Origin: Pomphorhynchus laevis
Taxonomy: Eukaryota; Acanthocephala; Palaeacanthocephala; Echinorhynchida; Pomphorhynchidae
Direction of reading: 5' to 3'
Assembly (NCBI GenBank): GCA_012934845.2
Contig: WNNJ02003085.1
Span: forward strand, 1 to 64,000
DNA: 64,000 bases
The position numbers were made by a program, and so were the translations under genes. Of the stretch, positions 1-13,100 are shown piece by piece. Under the pieces are notes generated by a model that was not told the DNA's origin, made no database searches, and worked only from the letters and a program-made list of their open reading frames with translations. How positions within the stretch are numbered: the stretch's first letter is position 1; each line of letters opens with the position of its first letter.

Positions 1-51
1 TGTATCATAAAATAGGAACAATACCTGTGAGGATAATATCGTGCCACAATC
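1..51 (+). repeat. 3' tail of a tRNA-like SINE
   Basis: This is the 3' end of a short repeat whose left part lies outside the window. The segment ACCTGTGAGGATAATAT with GTGCCA just after it recurs at 14158-14182 and 44369-44395, and a decayed form occurs near 55125. At 14 kb it directly follows a tRNA-like head and a hairpin, so it is read as a SINE tail. Confidence 0.5.
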
Positions 52-2510
52 TAAAAGAACAATATATATATATTGTTGATGTTAGTGCACAACCTTTTAT
101 TACACTATGTTATTATTTATTCGTATATTGTACGTTGTTATTTAAACTGACGATTTTTCTTCTTCAATTGTCTTCATATTTCTTCCCTTCTAAAACAGGA
201 CGGAGCTTTGCATAAAATGTAAGATATCTTTTTACAAACTATAAAATGTACGATATCTTTATAGTGGGAATATACTTGTCTTTCGTGATAAAAACGTAGA
301 TACAAATAAAGGAATGATGATGGCTGACCCGGGTAACATCTAGTTAGTATGATTTTATCTTTCGATTTTTAAATATATTTTAATGATACAAACAATAAAA
401 ACATCAGTGATTTTATTAAGGGATTAAATTCCAGTGTCTACTAATCTGGAGCAATTGCCGATTACTACAACAATATGTAGCAGGATATTATTGTATAGTA
501 GATTTCATCGTATATATAGGTTATTAACCTATTTTCAGCGTATCATCAATTCGCTTGAAAGCTGTCGACACTGATAGAAGTAAAGTGCGCTTAGATATAA
601 ATATATAGAGCATGTGTCTTACTAATGCTTTTATTATTAGAAGTAAGATGAAAATATATTTTCGGAATGTACATTTTGTTATTGTTTTGACTTATTGCTT
701 GTTGTTTAGCTTATTGTTAATGACAGAAAGTTTTTTCAACTCTTTCGAGTTTTTTAATATTTGAGGATTTCATATTTTAGCTTATAAATAAGCAAAACAA
801 CAGAGTTCACTACACTTATCTGATGCTGTTTGTATTTTTACGTGATTCATGTTATTACGTACAAACAATATGACTGTTTGTTTTAATAATATACTTATGT
901 AACTAACCGAGACGTTTATACATTACTTGACAAATTATAATATCATTGTTTTAAGGTATAATTTGAACTATAATTTATAATCTAGCAGTTTTATAATCTA
1001 ACCTAACAGAATCAAGAAATGATAATGATATTTTTATCAATAAATTTCTAAAACAATGACTATAAATAGTATAATATAAATAGATAGTCTGCATATCTTT
1101 CAAAGTAATTAATACTTAATATAAAATATAAAATAATATATTTTATATTAATCCAAAGCAATCAATATTAAATAATACAGATTATTATTAATAATTTTGA
1201 AGGTTGCCATTGTACTTTTATTTCAATCAAATTGCCATTTTTTTAATAAATTAAAAAAAGTTTATTTACTAATAATCTTTAAGAGTAATTTTTGTCTACA
1301 TCAAATTTGATGAATGTGAATTTCAAATTAACTACTAACTATAGAATTTAGATAATAAAGCTCACTATCTGAGCTGACTGGCATATGCATAGCAATTTTG
1401 TGTTTAAATTATATTAATAAACTTTAGCTTAAAGTTGATAGAAAAATAGTTTTGAATAATGTTATATGATATATCTATCATGTATGCCAGAAACAGCATT
1501 TGATACGATTTTATTTACAAAAAATAATACGTAAAGTTTTGAAATGTGATTTGACTGATTATTTTCCTGATATACAGCTTTCATTCCTAATAGCTCAATT
1601 AACTAAAGACGGCAGTAATTTAGGTATATCGAAATAACAGTATATTTTTATTAAAAAGAAATGTACGAGTAAAATTTGCTTGTATCATGCAATACAAAAG
1701 CAAATCCATGTGGAAGTATTATCTTTTGTAAGTAAATTATGTAAAAATAAATTCCTTCATAAAAATTTCTTTGAAAGGAATATCAGTTTAGCATAGTTAA
1801 CGATACTTATTATCATGATTAAATTATTATATTAACCGAAACTCCATTGCCAATCATCCTACCTTAAGGGTTTAATATCTCATTATCCTTCCATAATCTT
1901 ATTCATCTGTTAACGAAATACTCTAAAATATTCCATAATCAATAAAACTCGTTTAAGTGATTTATCGTACATCATGCTTAGTAACTAATTTAATTTCGTA
2001 ATCACATATTTTCTAAGCATTCAGACTAAGCATAATTAATTAATACTAGAAATAAATCGTCTAAACCTGCGCGGTTTTCTAATTTTTCCGATCTGTAAAT
2101 AACATCACTAATACTACAGCCGTAAATAATTGTTCCGATAGATTTGACTCGATCGATTTTTGCTTTTATAATTCAATTGGATTTACTTAAAATCGATATT
2201 ATAAAAGATGATAATACGTGGTCTGTTCAGGATTCCAAAGCGTTATCATATGCATAATTAATGTTTGACAGATAGTTATATTTTTTACAGAAATACAGTA
2301 TTAACCTAAATAAGCTTGAGAATATGAAAATACGGTAAGAACAGAATTGTTATCATAGTTATTAATCCTATTATTTTGATTACTTTTTATCTTGTTATTT
2401 CGGCAAATTTCCAAAGTATTTTTTTTGCTTGCACACTGATATATAAATAAATATTTCAGTATATGTATTCAATTTCAATTCGAAATAAAATACAATTGAA
2501 TTGCAACATA
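52..2510. other. AT-rich DNA without a recognisable gene
   Basis: I see no supported coding region, RNA gene or transposon motif here. The one short ORF near the start has a low-complexity translation rich in Phe, Leu and Tyr, as expected by chance in DNA this AT-rich. Confidence 0.5.
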
Positions 2511-2513
2511 AAA

Positions 2514-2615
2514 AAAACTATTTAAACACTACAACAATTAGAGTATTTAATAGCAATTGGTCATAAAACTATATAAACACTACAACAATTAGAGTATTTA
2601 ATAGCAATTGGTCAT
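2514..2615. repeat. Two-copy tandem duplication, 51-bp unit
   Basis: Two nearly identical 51-bp units lie head to tail, each containing ACTACAACAATTAGAGTATT. The near identity suggests a recent local duplication. No coding or structural role is visible. Confidence 0.85.
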
Positions 2616-3050
2616 AAAACATCTCTCAACAAAGCTAGATTGTTCTGTTTAACACGCACAAGTCTAAATATCCATCCTATCTTTAAATATCAAGATTTTA
2701 TTTTTGGTCAGAGAATTTTAAATTCACATGAATTTGCTAAATATACGATAATGGTTATTGGCATGAAATAATAATGAAATTCAAAACATTGTCATTTAGT
2801 TAAATGGACGAAAAATGCTAAATGATCAATTTTGGTTTAATAGAGTAACTGCCTGCTTTTTCGTACTGGGTTAATGAACACCGATCGAAATCTAAGGTAA
2901 ACTTATCTTCCTAAGTATAATGCTTTGCAGCATCGACTATATAAATTATCCAATCGTCGATCAATCAACTTTATGATGTACTAGATAATTTACGAATTAA
3001 CAACTGACACCGATATCACCATATATATAGTATTTTGGAAGCCTAAGCAG

Positions 3051-3053
<3 letters not shown>

Positions 3054-3096
<43 letters not shown>
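3054..3096. repeat. (TA)n microsatellite
   Basis: An uninterrupted run of about 21 TA units. It lies immediately before the first copy of a 141-bp direct repeat and a SINE-like insertion. PLEs of this kind are known to favour microsatellites, and several element ends in this window sit in TA-rich DNA. Confidence 0.95.
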
Positions 3097-3098
<2 letters not shown>

Positions 3099-3235
3099 TT
3101 TTATCGTATGAGATCATGAAGATCGATTGAAATCGGGTCTGGTGATCCTTTGATGGATTCTTATTTATGTAATGAATAGTTGCTAGGTCACACGAGGTGA
3201 CTTTCGCATTGAAAACCAGCTACAGAATCCTTTCT
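3095..3235. repeat. 141-bp direct repeat, left copy
   Basis: Essentially identical to 3538-3678, at a 443-bp offset. The two copies flank a tRNA-like short element on the minus strand. The phrase ATGAAGATCGATTGAAATCG also occurs near 55003, next to another SINE-like hairpin, so the repeat is probably part of a dispersed family and not a simple target duplication. Confidence 0.85.
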
Positions 3236-3239
3236 TCAT

Positions 3240-3480
3240 GATATCCAATTCCATACACCCTGACTACTAACGGCGCCATTGCCACAACCGTTTTCGTTTC
3301 GCCCGCTTTTTGCCACATGTTGGTAGCCCCGGGCTCGTCAGAAGGCTGACTACCAACTCTTCGCCTTTTGAAATTTGACTTATCCGAGATTCGAGCTGTC
3401 GCTCTCCGTACTTGGCTTGCGCTCTTGACTGCTAGGCTACGAATCCAGGATTAACAGATTTCACACAGTATATGAAACCT
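3240..3480 (-). mobile_element. tRNA-like SINE or retrozyme-like element between direct repeats
   Basis: Read on the minus strand, 3450-3380 resembles a pol III promoter. It has a box-A-like stretch (TAGCCTAGCAGTCAAGAGCG) and a box-B-like AGCTCGAATCTCGG. Downstream is a region with a canonical hammerhead-type core (3280-3341). The order tRNA-like head then ribozyme-like core recalls the SINE-like ribozyme repeats known in some invertebrates. No poly(A) tail is evident. The 141-bp direct repeats on both sides could mean the unit was once part of a tandem array. Confidence 0.5.
3280..3350 (-). ncRNA. Hammerhead-like ribozyme core, candidate
   Basis: On the minus strand CTGACGA (3335-3341) is followed directly by GCCCG, and CGGGC (3301-3305) is followed directly by GAAAC (3296-3300). 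This gives a five-pair helix II placed exactly as in a hammerhead. Helix III could be the short A-C-G hairpin after GAA, and helix I would be a weak GCCUU/GUGGC pairing. A second helix, TTGGTAG with CTACCAA, overlaps this fold and would compete with it. Folding and cleavage are inferred. Confidence 0.45.
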
Positions 3481-3714
3481 TCCATCATGATATCCAGAAA
3501 CTGCATTGTCCGAGATGCTTCTCTGGCATGCTTATTATAGATTTTATCGTATGAGATCATGAAGATCGATTGAAATCGGGTCTGGTGATCCTTTGATGGA
3601 TTCTTATTTATGTAATGAATAGTTGCTAGGTCACACGAGGTGACTTTCGCATTGAAAACCAGCTACAGAATCCTTTCTATATTATATATAATCAAATTGT
3701 TGCACTGCTGCTGG

Positions 3715-3850
3715 GACCCTAACGGAGTACTCATATGTATTCATAAATATTAATACACCAGCTTTAATAGAGAGATATTAACTTTATTCAAAACGTTTCG
3801 CCATATATGGCTTTTTCAATTGTATGTTTTTAAGAAACCAATTTTTTTTA
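3715..3850 (-). mobile_element. Degenerate PLE end with hammerhead-derived helix
   Basis: On the minus strand a self-complementary GCCATATATGGC is followed by GAAACGTTTT (about 3792-3813), the helix II plus GAAA signature shared by the PLE ends in this window. The CTGANGA half has decayed. It adjoins the Naiad fragment at 3880-4615. Confidence 0.45.
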
Positions 3851-3879
3851 AGAAACCATATATATAATACACATATATC

Positions 3880-4615
3880 ATTAATTAATCAGAACATCTA
3901 TTTCATATCTTTAATTTGTTTAGATTTATATTTAAACAGTTATGAACAAATTCATATTCTATAAAGCAAAGCCAGCTATAATTGGACTAATTTTACCTCC
4001 TATCGGAACATCTTTTATCTGTTTAAATATAGATGTTCCTACTTTTAAATAATTTTGATTTATCAAAATATTTAAGGATTCTATTAATCCAATTTTATCC
4101 ATATATCTATATTTACTTGATGGTTTAATTTCTGTTACATATGCGTTATAATTATTATAGCATATATACGGATATCTTTTTCCGAATATAAGATTAATTA
4201 ATTTTACTAACGCTTCCTTAATATATACTAAATCTAGATTTGTATAAATCGTACTAAAATCTTACGCATTTATATTTTAAAAATTTATTCCTTTTGTCTG
4301 TTCTAAAAATTCTTTTGTAGAATTAATACTGAAGTAGTGTTTTATACCAGTATTAATTTCGATTATCCTACAATATTTCTTGAAGTGTGCTTTAATTACT
4401 TTTAATATTTTATTTATATAAACAGAAAGCGTTTTTAATGTACATTTAAAAGCACTACACATGAACCTAGGTTTTATTGGATTTCTATATAATTTTGGAT
4501 TCCAATATAATATAGGTATAGTTTTATTATCTGATTCAATTTTTATACCCTTTTTATTTATTATAGAAAAATGACTTGTAATAATTGTTTCTCAATCTAA
4601 ATATACTATATCCAA
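3880..4615 (-). pseudogene. Naiad-type PLE reverse transcriptase fragment (copy A)
   Basis: The minus strand encodes broken RT sequence collinear with the copies at 17.8-18.7 kb and 37.0-37.4 kb. A fingers segment beginning CSAFKCTLK is followed by an A region with DFSTIYTNLD and a B region with DVPIGG. Frame shifts and stops break it, and the catalytic box region is decayed. At about 4615 the RT stops abruptly and the same family's 3' region begins on the opposite strand, so this is one half of an inverted PLE junction. Confidence 0.75.
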
Positions 4616-4835
4616 CTTAAAAACTTTATAAGTCAATTCATAAAAATGACGTTTATTTTAAATTTCAATTTTTTATTTTAACTTGATATAAATTATAAAA
4701 AATCTTATTTAACAATTATTTATTTTATTATTTAATTATTAAATTTTGATTTAGCATTATTATGTTTTGTTTATTTTATAATTATATTAAATACGTAGAC
4801 TCTGTTAGCTGATTTGATTTATAAACAATTTATTT
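4616..4835 (+). mobile_element. Naiad-type PLE 3' terminal region, inverted against the RT fragment
   Basis: The + strand sequence beginning GTCAATTCATAAAAATGACG and ending with TACGTAGACTCTGTTAGCTG is the 3' end of the Naiad family. The same terminus follows the RT remains at 29920-30090 (+) and, on the minus strand, at 17030-17210. Here it abuts RT sequence of opposite polarity, giving a head-to-head arrangement as described for PLE insertions. Confidence 0.75.
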
Positions 4836-5985
4836 TGTTGTATTCTGTTTATTGTACAAATCGGGATAAAATTTGAGATACAAGACAATCAATGATTTAT
4901 GAAATATAATTTTATCTCGCGTATGTAAATAACATGCCAATAACATCGAATTAGTTAATAGTAAAAAATAATTTATTTGTTAATAATGAGATATTTGTAT
5001 AAATAATAAAGTATTTTTAAAACCCAAAAAATTAAATAAATAACATTTCAAATGAAAATTTTACCTCTTCAAAAAATAAAAGGTTCATAATAGTTATCTA
5101 TTTCCTTTCATATTGTACTATCACCAGCTTCCAAAATAAGTGTATTTATCGGGCGCTCATTAACATGTCTATATTTTTCATATTTATTATAAAGGAAAAT
5201 ATGATAGCTGTATTCTATAAGAACATTTTTCAGAACTAGAAAAGAATATGAATGCAATGAACGAAATAAACACATGTTTTAAGCTGTCTTAGAAGCAATC
5301 GACTCAAAATTATCACGTTCACGATTTCTCTTAAGCGAAATTGAGCTTTACAGTTCTCAATTTTCATCATTGTATTATTATACAACAATGTGTATGCTTC
5401 AAAGTATTTTGCACGTGTGATGAATTATCCACATTTGTGTACTTTATCTGACAAAGATCATTATCGACTTTAAGTATCCATTAAAACTTGCGGATAAACA
5501 CGAAATAAAAGCTTTCTTTCAATATTTGTTAAATGAAACGTGCAAATACGATCATTATATTATTGACACACCTGCATTAATTGTGGGTTTGGAATAATTT
5601 GGATTTGGAAGTGCATCTCTTATGCGTTATCTTCCAGGAACGGAAAACTTGCGTCGTTATTACTTTCTGTTAGATTGACAATATTTTCTACTATCTGATC
5701 ATATATAGTTAAAGTATAATCTTATTCATGTTCACTCCATTAAAATAATAACACAAAAACATACTCTATAACATACTCTTAAATGTTATGTATCGATAAA
5801 TCAATTTCAGTTATTCCCTTTTCCAATGAAAAGTCTATAAATATAAACTTTTTATTTAGTTCGTACTGCTCATTGATTATTCCACGAAATAAATGCGAGC
5901 ATGTTGTTGGATATAATCGCCAGTAGATGGATGATAATTAAGTCACTTTTAATATCGGAATCTTCAAGATTAAATCATAATTTTA
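4836..5985. other. Region upstream of the + strand gene, no feature seen
   Basis: AT-rich, with stops in all frames and no transposon motif I can support. It may contain the promoter or 5' untranslated exons of the downstream gene. An in-frame stop at 5971-5973 precedes the chosen ATG. Confidence 0.4.
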
Positions 5986-7132
5986 ATGCACTGTTTGTCA
6001 GAAAAGCACAAAAGAAATGGTAGTTATCCAAAGAACGTTAATAAAGATTGCAAATCATTTTCAAAACGACTGCATTTATTTGTGAATTCCTGCTGCGCAC
6101 TAAAAAATGAATTCACTTTATTTTTAAACAAACCAGCATCTATGCAATTATCAAAACCAGTAACGAAGTCTCCAACTTCGAATCAAAAACAACAACTTTT
6201 CGATGCTCATATGTTGCAGTCTGCAACAAAATCAATTGTTCGAAAGTCAAAAGTATCCAAAGGCAGGCCATTAAATATTGGACTTTCTACCTCACCGTAT
6301 TTTACTAATACCAGACAAACACATATTCTAAAGTTAAACAGGATAGAAGATATAAATGAAAAAGAACTTTGCGATGATAATCACAAGTTGGCAAAACAAG
6401 TTAAATTTATTATATTAAGAACCGCTTCGTTTTGCCAAGTCGATGATCCAAATGCCATTTCAGAAGAATGTAGCAGTAAATATGCTGCGAGTTCATATTA
6501 TACACTTCCATCTGTTTCTTCGTCGTATTCATCGTTTCCTTATAAGCCTAATATTTTTTATAGTCAGAATCATAAAGCACTGTGTCCGTTATCATATCAA
6601 ACTAATGATATTAACGATGGTCCAAAACGTATATCAAGAAATAGAAAACGTATTAAACTTTTGCGTTCAAAAACAATAGACGCTAACATCAATAATAATG
6701 GTAATAATAACAGAGTCCTGACCTATCGGTCATATAGATCTGCTGATGTTGCTAAAAGAAATAACGTTCACTCTATAAATGCTACGGTAGCTGGTAAGGT
6801 TGAAGAGACAAAGATGGTTGGTAAATCGCAACAGCGATGCTACAAATGCACAGGATACTCTAATGCCTGTCAAAAGAATCTTGAGGATAAAATCATTCGC
6901 ATTGTAAATGATATGCGTGATCTTAGAAATGGGTTGAATGAAAATAATAAGCTAATTAGGTGGTTAAATCAATACATTTCGTTGGGCTATGACATTAATA
7001 GCGATCGCTATATTAATATTACTACAAGTATATTAATGAAAGATGACGCAAACAAGTGCTTGTCAGGCAATATTTTGCAGCCAATACCTGTGGCCATTAG
7101 TAAGACCGCATACGAGCCAGATCACGTAGAAG
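5986..7132 (+). CDS. Exon 1 of the PDZ-like gene
   Basis: A long open frame of 382 codons from an ATG preceded by an in-frame stop, far longer than chance allows in DNA this AT-rich. It ends at a strong donor (AAG then GTATGT at 7133); without splicing a stop follows 17 nt later. The protein is basic, has Ser- and Tyr-rich stretches (about residues 165-195), an Asn run near 230, and a Cys pair CYKC near 286. A short helix-prone stretch, IIRIVNDMRDLRNGLNENN, may form a coiled coil. I do not recognise the family. Confidence 0.65.
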
Positions 7133-10100
7133 GTATGTTTTTGGACTAGGTGAAATTGAAATCGGCTATAGCAATTAAAAACATTAAGATTTAAATAACG
7201 ACGAAAATCAAAACAATAATGATCATAAAGAACTTGCGCACACTATAAATTACCGGCTTCAAAGATACAATAACAGCGACTTCTCAATGTACATTATTAA
7301 TCCTCGAATAAATTGGAAACAATTGACAGTCGTTAATAATTCACTGAAAATTGTTGAAATAAATACTATAATACCATTCACGGGTATGTAATTATATGTT
7401 CACTTCCTCTGTTTTGTCTAATGAGAATTACTTAAATTTTATTTTTAACATTTTGTGCTATAAAAATTGATTATAATTATCTTTTCTATGATTGTTGATG
7501 TCAGACGAGAAGACATTAAATGAATTGATATGCGTTAGCAATTTAATACGTTTAATTTTATACTATTTGGAAAAACCACTCTTTAAGAAAATTTTCTAGC
7601 TATTGATTATGATAGTTTTGGTAGCTAATAATATAAACTAATATAAACTGAAAATAGTTTATATTATTTTTATTTTGGCTATGAATTTAAAAAAGGCGGT
7701 CTATTTGTCGTTATCACAAACATAAGTCATGGAGCTACTAAGGCACGTCACATCATTACTTTCAATTTAAGAAAAATTGCTAAACTTACATTTTTTGGCT
7801 AAATTCAATCACTATTCCAATAAGAAAAGTGCTTAAATCTGTGATCTGTGATATTTATTATAAATTTAATACAAATCTATTATATATAATATTTTTATTT
7901 GTCTTTTTTTATTATTTCTTTAATTTAAAACTCGTCAAAGAAGGTAGTTGCCTGGGGAGGGATATAAAAGGATGCCACATTTCATCTTTGCACTGCTGCG
8001 CAAATTCATTGCATGAACCAGCTGAATGCTCGTTTATCTCGGGTTGTCCGCCCCAACCAATAACAAAGCTGCCTCAACAACGCAGAAGCGCTTGGGCCTA
8101 CCGCGCCTAGTGTTTCGATGATGATGATAAGAACGAACAAATACTGTCGATCATCGAAGCAGCTGTATTTGGTTCGTTTGAGCTGCTCCGCGTGAGCTTC
8201 AATAGCGCTAGCGGAATACACTGCATGTGTGAAATGATTGACGGCCAGGCGGTTCAAACAAGTACAATCCCAAACAAGTATACATCCAGCTTCGAATGGC
8301 ATAAGCGTTTCACCATCGGGTCGTTTGCCGTCGTCTCGCGCTAAGCCTGCCGGTTTGAGTCTGGACGTCGATCCCGAGGCGGCCATAGTCATTATTAAAA
8401 TCTCGTTGATCGCAACATGTCTATGGTGACGAGACGTTATCCTGTTGCAGTCTAAGGCATGAGTATTGTGCCGCGGTACCGACACTTGGCAAATACACCG
8501 ATGCAGTTGAAAGCATTGAACATCTAGACCCAACGCCACAGCGATAGAAATAGATCGGTCATTAAGTCGTGTGCTGACTTATGTGATCGGTAGTGCTTCA
8601 AGGAACACCGCTGACCACTTTGATGCTACTGCAATTAGTCAGGATTGATGTTCAGTTCTCTGTGCTTCGTCGACAAGCCTTCGTTGGCACGCTTCGTAGT
8701 GTTCGTCTATCCACCGTTTTTAAGATATTTGATCTGACGGAATTGTCTTCCGAAATGCCGCGTTGCATTGATTTGTGATATTTTCTCAGTCGTATTCTGA
8801 AGGGCGAAGGATTAACGGCGGACAGTTCAGTAACATTATATTTTTCAGTTCCATTGTGTCCTTGATGGATGAACCGTAAGCAGGAATGGCGGCCTACAAT
8901 GCCTGGCAAACACCGAGGCCTCCAAGACGAATTGGTAATGTCGCTTGCCTCAAGGCCTCGTTGGGTAGTGCCACATTAAGTATTTCGCTCAATAGTCTTC
9001 GAACTTCAGTGTCGAAAAGTTGAAGCATTTTATTTTTGTAACAGGAGGTTTATCTTTTATTATACAAAAACCAATTTTAGTCTTATTTTCTAAATGAATT
9101 TTTCAATAAACAATAATAGCTGTGATTATGATTTAATTGTGTAATTATTCTTTACTAGATTTTAATAGAAACAACATTAGAAAAAATGAATTTATTCTAA
9201 ATTTAAAAATACTTCTGCATTTAACATAGGAAAGTGGAATATTAAAAATGCATATTTTTATGAGAAATCAGGATCATCTTTTACGATTAAAAATGATACG
9301 GTGATGCAATGTTTTTTATTCAAATTCCAGAAGCGTACTCTTTAAGAAAAAATAAAAGATACTACAATGTTAAATAACAAATCATATATTGATTAAAAAT
9401 TTATACTATCTAAATGCTGTAGATATAATAGGCCGTTTTATGCAATATAATATTTCGATATCAAATCAGTGCTATGTTATCAAGAATTGTTGTTATTCAT
9501 TATCAAGAATTGTTATCAGTTATCAACGTCGTAAATTATAATCTTAAGTGATACATTGTTGTAAATACAATTAAATAATGTTTTTAATCATATTTTTATA
9601 GTTAATTTCAATTAACTTTATTCTTGATAACTACAGCATCTTGTGATTTTTGATTTTCGTCATATTACGTTTAATTTGCTTGCATTCTTACTTAATTCGA
9701 TATTTTTTGGCATTTTCAATTGATTTTTAGTAATATACACTTTTTAAGAATATATGGCTATGATAATATATTTGGTTATATGCATATGACCCCATATATA
9801 ATTACCTGCCATTAAGAATATCTAGGATTACTTACGGAATATAGTGCGAATAAATGTGCGTTGATGTCAATCGAATAATAACCTAGGTCTTAACGACAAC
9901 CTAAAGGTTCATCTGCAAAAATCAGACGTGTATCCTAATAGAACAAGACATAATACTGATGTTCGACAAATATGTTCGGCTCAATATTCGGTTCACAGAA
10001 AATATGAACAGAAGATGAAATAACGAACAACATTTGCGAAGTCCAACACTTACAGTGGACAACTCTGACATCTGGCCTAAAACACACATAATTCTTCCTT

Positions 10101-13100
10101 CGTTCGTAAATGTATGATACAACAATTTGAAGATAATGAAGCATGTATATCCTACTACCTTACTCAAGGAACTCGTCGAACGTTATCTCTAAATCTACAA
10201 AACACAAGTGACCTGGTTGAGCGAACTCCCAATACCCTTCGAAAATTGTTAAGAGAATGAAAAGTTATTTCGTTGTTCAAATCGGCATTGCTACTCTTAT
10301 AACTGAAGGAGAGTGAGACCATTCCGCGTGAATTTCTTGTAAAACATGTAAGCCAGATGCGAAAGAATGACGAATGCCGTTTCGTCATCACAATGACTCA
10401 TCAGTGACAGATCCCTCCCACTACTGGATGCGGAGGAGGATTGGCAGACGGCAATCAATGAATGAATCAGTGTGAATGATGTACTAGAAAATTTTCTAGT
10501 AAGATCATAGAGTACTAAATCAGTACTACAGCTTCACCAAAAAGGATCATTAGCAAAAGCACTGGCAAATGCCAGCGCAGGTCTCTTTCATATCGGCTAA
10601 CTTTTATCATGAAGAAGTTATATCATTAACTTATATCACTCTTATAACTGTTTATTAACTATAGGTCGAATCTTTAACAATAAGTCAACATCATTTTCGT
10701 CCAAATTAGAAAGTCCGTACTTTTTAAACACTACATTTCAAGTATCACTGTCGTTACTAACATGACAATTAAAGTTGCTCAGTAAAAAACAGGAATGTCC
10801 ACAAGAAACTATTAAGTACAACCTGGAGATATCCACAAAAGCTAGATATTCTGAGTAAATGTTAGAAACAGACATACACAACAGCTAACACTTTTATATC
10901 TTTGAGTTTAAGTCGAAGGTAAACAGTTCCTTCGTTTACCCGATTAAACTTATCTTTCACAAACGACAATCGAAAACTTGTAGAGTATCCCTACAACTGA
11001 ATTCCATTGCTGTCCATGATGGTTAGTCTATTTTGTAAGGCGTAACAATCATCAATCGTAAGAACCTAGATTCAAATATGAAAATGTAACTACAAGGTTA
11101 AAAAGAAACAACGCCTGAACACAGAATTTTGAAAAGCTCAGATATACCATCGCAAGGCGGAAGCGGACGAAACAATACCGAAAATACTATCTATTAAATT
11201 TACTCATTCAAATGTTTTAATTTTAAGTCATAAAATTTTAACGTATACAATTTTATAATATAAAATTTATATTTGATACAACTACATTGGTGTGCCAATT
11301 TATGTTCGTTTTAAATAGCATTTTAAACACGATAATATCAATAATTTTTTATTGAAATGTGCATGCCATCTCACTGACCCTTTTAAAGAAAAAATAACAC
11401 AAAAAATTAATTCGGGAAGAATTCATAGGCATTTACAACTCAATCAATCGTTTGGTATTTTTAAATAATAGTCAGACTTATTGCCCTGCATCATTTCCCC
11501 TGCAGCATTGACGTGGATCGATTCCAGTATCATTGAGGGAAATAATTATCCTCAGTTTCAAGCACAGTGGTATTATCAAAATCTACTTCATGGTTATTGT
11601 TAAGAACATGATTCAAAATTGCGATTAAATGTCACCTCTCATTTCCGCTTAACGATAATCCTGATTCTTTATTAATAATCAACGTTTAGAATTTCCAACG
11701 TAAGTAACATTACAGTCTTTGCATTTTATTTGGTATAATATAACCGCTATATTCTTTTTGGGTCTCCATTTAAACCGACGTTAAATTACGTTTGTGGACA
11801 ATATATTCTTGCTTTATCGTTACTATTTTTCCTTAGATTGTTAGTCGTTTCAGACTCATCCGCAAATGTTGAACGTATAAAGGATGTAATCTTCTTGGTC
11901 ACATCCGAACTTTTAAATAAATATATTTTGATTTGAATAAATATAGTTTGACGAATTGTCTATTTAGGGAAATCACGATATATTAATACTGCTTCCACAA
12001 TTTGTCTCCGATGGGGTGGCTAAAAGCAAAGCAATTGCGATCTCGTTTCTTTGAATGTATATTAAAAGCTGAGAGATCCAAATGGATTTGCGCGGATGTG
12101 ACAAGACCTTCTGATTTTAGCTGATAAAACTTATCTTTCTTGAATATATTCCAAAAGGAGACAGAGGGTTTTAAGGCGAGCAATGCCAGCTCTATCCCAA
12201 TTCAGCTGAATTATGTAATGAAAGTTTAAATATCCTTTAAATAGAGTTTGCCTGAAGGAGTCAGAATGATTAGAATTGTGAAGCATTTTAGTTAGGTTAG
12301 AATTGTAGAGCATTTTAGTTAGGACCTTGCTTTTTGTTTACTCGTAACAGAAAATACAATCTTTACATGTAGAAGTATCGCGGTAGCTTGCTAATAGATG
12401 TAGAAATTAAGTTGGTACATTACTTGCATCATATAAAAGTTGATTGCTGCTTAGAAGTTCACATGATTGTATCAATGTGGTATATTATTCTCAGTAAGGT
12501 ATCTTTATCTATTTGCTATTGAAATAAGTCGTTCGATGTTTTCAAGTTTTATTGCGACGTCTAAATACATAAACTAATTCAACAACCAGTTCTGTCGTTG
12601 AAGTCACAGTAATGAAATTTTAATTATTATCTACAATTGATCTATTATATTTATGAATATGATAAAATCAGCATATATTTAGCGCTTTTCGAATTTTTTT
12701 TACTAATTTTCTAACTTTCATCAAATATACCTGTGCTTTTGTTTTGCATAACCATCATCGATTATTAGATCTAACAGGTCGCGATTTTGATGTATATCGC
12801 CTAGTCGAATATGTGTATTGGTTATACTAATACGCGTAACCTCTTTACATAGTGTAATATCTAAGCAAGGCAATACAATAATTTAAAGTAAGGTAATATT
12901 TAACCTTCGAATGAAGGGCAGTGCGAAGAAGTTATGTAGGAGTAAAGTTGATGATGTTTTATAAATCGAATGATGCCTTGACGGTTCCGGACTCAACTAG
13001 TTTCCTGAATGGCAATAACGTCTGCAGCCCGGCCGTGCAAAATACGAAGGGCAAAAGCACCTCCCAAATTCCAGTAGATATTCTGTGAAAAAGTGGTTGG

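Noticed and set aside
3181-3225. AGGTCAC/GTGACTT hairpin in the 141-bp repeat as a ribozyme
   Set aside because: GAAAG is near on the minus strand, but no CTGANGA strand is present.
5986-7149. Single-exon gene ending at the stop at 7147-7149
   Set aside because: A strong donor lies 17 nt before the stop and a phase-matched exon follows, so splicing is the better model. The unspliced form cannot be excluded.
8140-8180. Extra hammerhead motifs wherever CTGATGA or GAAA occurs singly
   Set aside because: Without the partner strand and helix II next to it, single hits are expected by chance in DNA of this composition.
8238-8429. Plus-strand ORF over the RLE LINE tail
   Set aside because: It is the shadow of the minus-strand nuclease frame, which carries recognisable motifs.
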